The translations under genes were made by a program, and so were the position numbers. The notes under the pieces are model-generated. The model ran no database searches. It was not told where the DNA came from and saw only the letters and a list, made by a program, of their open reading frames with translations. A DNA stretch of 64,000 nucleotides from Agilicoccus flavus. GTDB taxonomy: Bacteria; Actinomycetota; Actinomycetes; Actinomycetales; Dermatophilaceae. Positions 62,353-64,000 of this stretch are shown one piece after another. The number at the start of each line of letters is the position of its first letter. Position 1 is the first letter of the stretch. Location: assembly GCF_014857905.1 (NCBI RefSeq), contig NZ_JACYXE010000001.1, forward strand, positions 62,001 to 126,000, written 5' to 3'.

Positions 62353-64000
62353 GGCGACCCGATCCCGACGGACCGGACGGCCCGTCCCCCACCGACGACC
62401 CGGCCGCGGCCGGGGCCGACCCGTGGGGCGAGCTCGCCTCGGGCGCCGACGCGTCCGGGTTCGACCCCAAGGACGTCCCGCCCCGCCCGGTCGTCGAGGT
62501 CACCTTCGAGGTGGGGGCCGACGGGCGCACCTACGCCCGCGTCGACGGCCTCACCGTGCGCACGCGCCCCGGCGAGACCCCGCGACAGGCGGCCATGCGC
62601 ACGGTGCGCCACCTCGTCGACCGCATCGCGTCGGTGGACTCCTCCGGTCGCCGCTCCCCGGCCGTGTTCGCGCGCATCCACGGCCCGAACCGGACGAGTC
62701 GGCTCGTCGTCGCGCACCGCGACGGGCGGCTGTTCCTCCCGCCACAGCCCGGATCCACCACCACGCGGCCGGCGGCCCTCGTCGCCGCGACACCCGCCCT
62801 GCGCGTCGCCGGCCCCGGCATCGCCCTGGCCGCCGATTCGAGCCCGGACTCGGGACACACGGTCCGAACCCCGAGCACGACGACGGCCGGCGCCGCCACC
62901 GCCCTGACGGCCCGGTCGGAGTTCTCGAACGCGAGGTGGCCCGGCGTCGGGCGCGTGGGCGCCGCGTGGCAGGCGCCGGTCAAGGGCGTGGCCGCACCTC
63001 CCCCCGCCTACCCGCTCCCCACCGCGAGGCGCCCCGCCGACGAGACGACGGTCGGGCGCGCCGCGCCGGGCGACACCCCCGATCCCGGGGCCACCGGGGA
63101 CGAGGACGAGGCCTGGAGCCGCACGTTCCTCGACCGCGGTGCGGCGTCCGAGACCGGCGCTCACCCGTTCCGCCCTGCCGATGCCGACACCCGCTCCCAC
63201 CCCGGTCCGGCTCGCTCCGGCGCGGAGCACCCCGACGTCGCGACGCGGCTGCCCGGGCCCGGCGCGGAGGCGGCCGAACCGGCGGATCGGGCCGTCGAAC
63301 GCGAGGTCGACGACGTCGAGCACCCGGTCGTCGCCGCCGTCGATGAGCCCGCGTCGCCGGAGCCGTCGCCCGCCGCGCCCGCGGTCGCCCCCGACCTCAT
63401 CGGACTCGTCGCGCGGCGCGCTCCCCGCCGGACGGGGCTGCGCGAGCGGGGTCGGCGGTCCTCGCCGACCGCCGCCCGGGGCCGAGGACGCGCCCCGGCG
63501 CCCCCGCACGCACCGGCCCCCGCCGCCGCGAAAGACCCCGCCGCCCCCGGCGCGTCCGCCCTCGAGACCGCCCCCGGGCGGAGTTCCAGGCCCGTGCGCC
63601 CGCGCGGGACCCGACCGACCACCGCGCCGCCACCCCCGCGCTCGGCGGCCGGCCCCACTCCGCGCCGTCGTCTCGTGCTGTCGCGGCCGGTGATCGCGAT
63701 CCTCGCGGCCGCCGCGGTCGTGCTCGCGTCGGCGGGGTGGTTGATCACGAGCCTGCTCCGCCCGCCGAACGCGCCCGGCCCGGCCCCGTCGGCCTCGTCG
63801 GCCTCGTCGACCCGCCTGCCCGTGCCGCCCCCGCCCGGCTACACCTCGGACGTCCGCTGGAGCACCCCGGCGCTGGCGCGCGAGGCCGGCGCGGTCGTGG
63901 CCGTGGGCCAGAACCGGGCCGACCTCGCCTACGTGGCCGCCGACCGCAGGGTGCACGTCGTCGACGCGATGACCGGGACGGATCGCTGGTCGGCGCGGCT
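62349..64000 (+). CDS. Membrane protein with disordered cytoplasmic part and PQQ/beta-propeller-like exterior (3' truncated by window)
   Basis: From GTG 62349, overlapping the previous stop as GTGA, the frame stays open to the window end (about 550 residues). An N-terminal beta-rich region (about residues 45-130: PVVEVTFEVGADGRTYARVD, FARIHGPNRTSRLVVAHRDG) is followed by a long Pro/Ala/Arg-rich stretch. A single membrane helix (about 440-465, RPVIAILAAAAVVLASAGWL) comes next, then an outside part whose last visible stretch, YVAADRRVHVVDAMTGTDRW, looks like the first blade of a PQQ-type beta-propeller. It is translationally coupled to the secreted GH26-like protein and probably works with it at the envelope. 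The remainder lies outside the window. Confidence 0.8.
   Translation, partial: MRRPDPDGPDGPSPTDDPAAAGADPWGELASGADASGFDPKDVPPRPVVEVTFEVGADGRTYARVDGLTVRTRPGETPRQAAMRTVRHLVDRIASVDSSGRRSPAVFARIHGPNRTSRLVVAHRDGRLFLPPQPGSTTTRPAALVAATPALRVAGPGIALAADSSPDSGHTVRTPSTTTAGAATALTARSEFSNARWPGVGRVGAAWQAPVKGVAAPPPAYPLPTARRPADETTVGRAAPGDTPDPGATGDEDEAWSRTFLDRGAASETGAHPFRPADADTRSHPGPARSGAEHPDVATRLPGPGAEAAEPADRAVEREVDDVEHPVVAAVDEPASPEPSPAAPAVAPDLIGLVARRAPRRTGLRERGRRSSPTAARGRGRAPAPPHAPAPAAAKDPAAPGASALETAPGRSSRPVRPRGTRPTTAPPPPRSAAGPTPRRRLVLSRPVIAILAAAAVVLASAGWLITSLLRPPNAPGPAPSASSASSTRLPVPPPPGYTSDVRWSTPALAREAGAVVAVGQNRADLAYVAADRRVHVVDAMTGTDRWSAR

Noticed and set aside
1-64000. Insertion sequences, phage integrase, CRISPR arrays, rRNA.
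   Set aside because: None found by eye: no transposase or integrase motifs, no regular spaced repeats, and only one tRNA with no flanking attachment repeat.

Overview
The window is a very GC-rich, densely coding stretch of an actinomycete chromosome. A WhiB-type Fe-S regulator, abundant GTG starts, a tRNA-Ser / SRP RNA / dnaX block, a Mn/Fe superoxide dismutase and an efeUOB iron operon fit a member of the Micrococcales (Dermatophilaceae or a near relative). That placement is inferred from gene content only. No prophage, insertion sequence or CRISPR array was seen.

1-7.1 kb: the 3' end of a GntP gluconate permease, a CPA1 cation/proton antiporter, then on the minus strand aspartate kinase (with a clear internal start for the beta subunit), and ppsR-ppsA (PEP synthase and its regulator). 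7.3-16.6 kb: an ABC-2 exporter; recR with its DUF5063 partner; an enoyl-CoA hydratase-like protein; a PlsC acyltransferase; a very long dnaX; the SRP RNA; and tRNA-Ser(GGA). The usual dnaX-ebfC-recR block is broken here and no ebfC/ybaB is present.

16.6-22.7 kb: a cell-wall recycling cluster on the minus strand: NagZ-type beta-N-acetylhexosaminidase, a cyclophilin lipoprotein, an RpiR regulator, MurQ, and a BadF-family kinase homologue whose phosphate-binding motifs look degenerate. 22.7-31 kb: a small acidic protein, a glucose-6-phosphate dehydrogenase, MtnA, a low-GC island of three tiny overlapping genes, superoxide dismutase, a degenerate DnaQ-fold protein with a C-terminal zinc knuckle, a dimethylargininase, and a zinc alcohol dehydrogenase. 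31-35 kb: efeUOB with a candidate iron box. 35-50.6 kb: LytR_C protein, HerA-like ATPase, class II aldolase, mannose-6-phosphate isomerase, a DMT-like transporter coupled to a GT4 glycosyltransferase, a secreted GH26-like glycosidase, MerR, an AAA+ ATPase, and a divergent MFS/TetR drug-efflux pair with a good palindromic operator.

50.6-64 kb is the accessory-looking end: an 800-base gene-poor gap, a DUF222/HNH gene with two apparent frame breaks, a lipoprotein of the serine beta-lactamase fold, a MinD/ParA-like ATPase with a probable ribbon-helix-helix partner, a WhiB protein with an extra cysteine cluster, an HTH protein, and a translationally coupled pair. The pair is a roughly 1,115-residue secreted low-complexity protein ending in an inactive GH26-like module, followed by a membrane protein with a beta-propeller-like exterior that runs off the window. 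The last group (about 55.0-64.0 kb) is the best candidate for an undescribed cell-surface system. Its remaining genes probably lie beyond the right edge.
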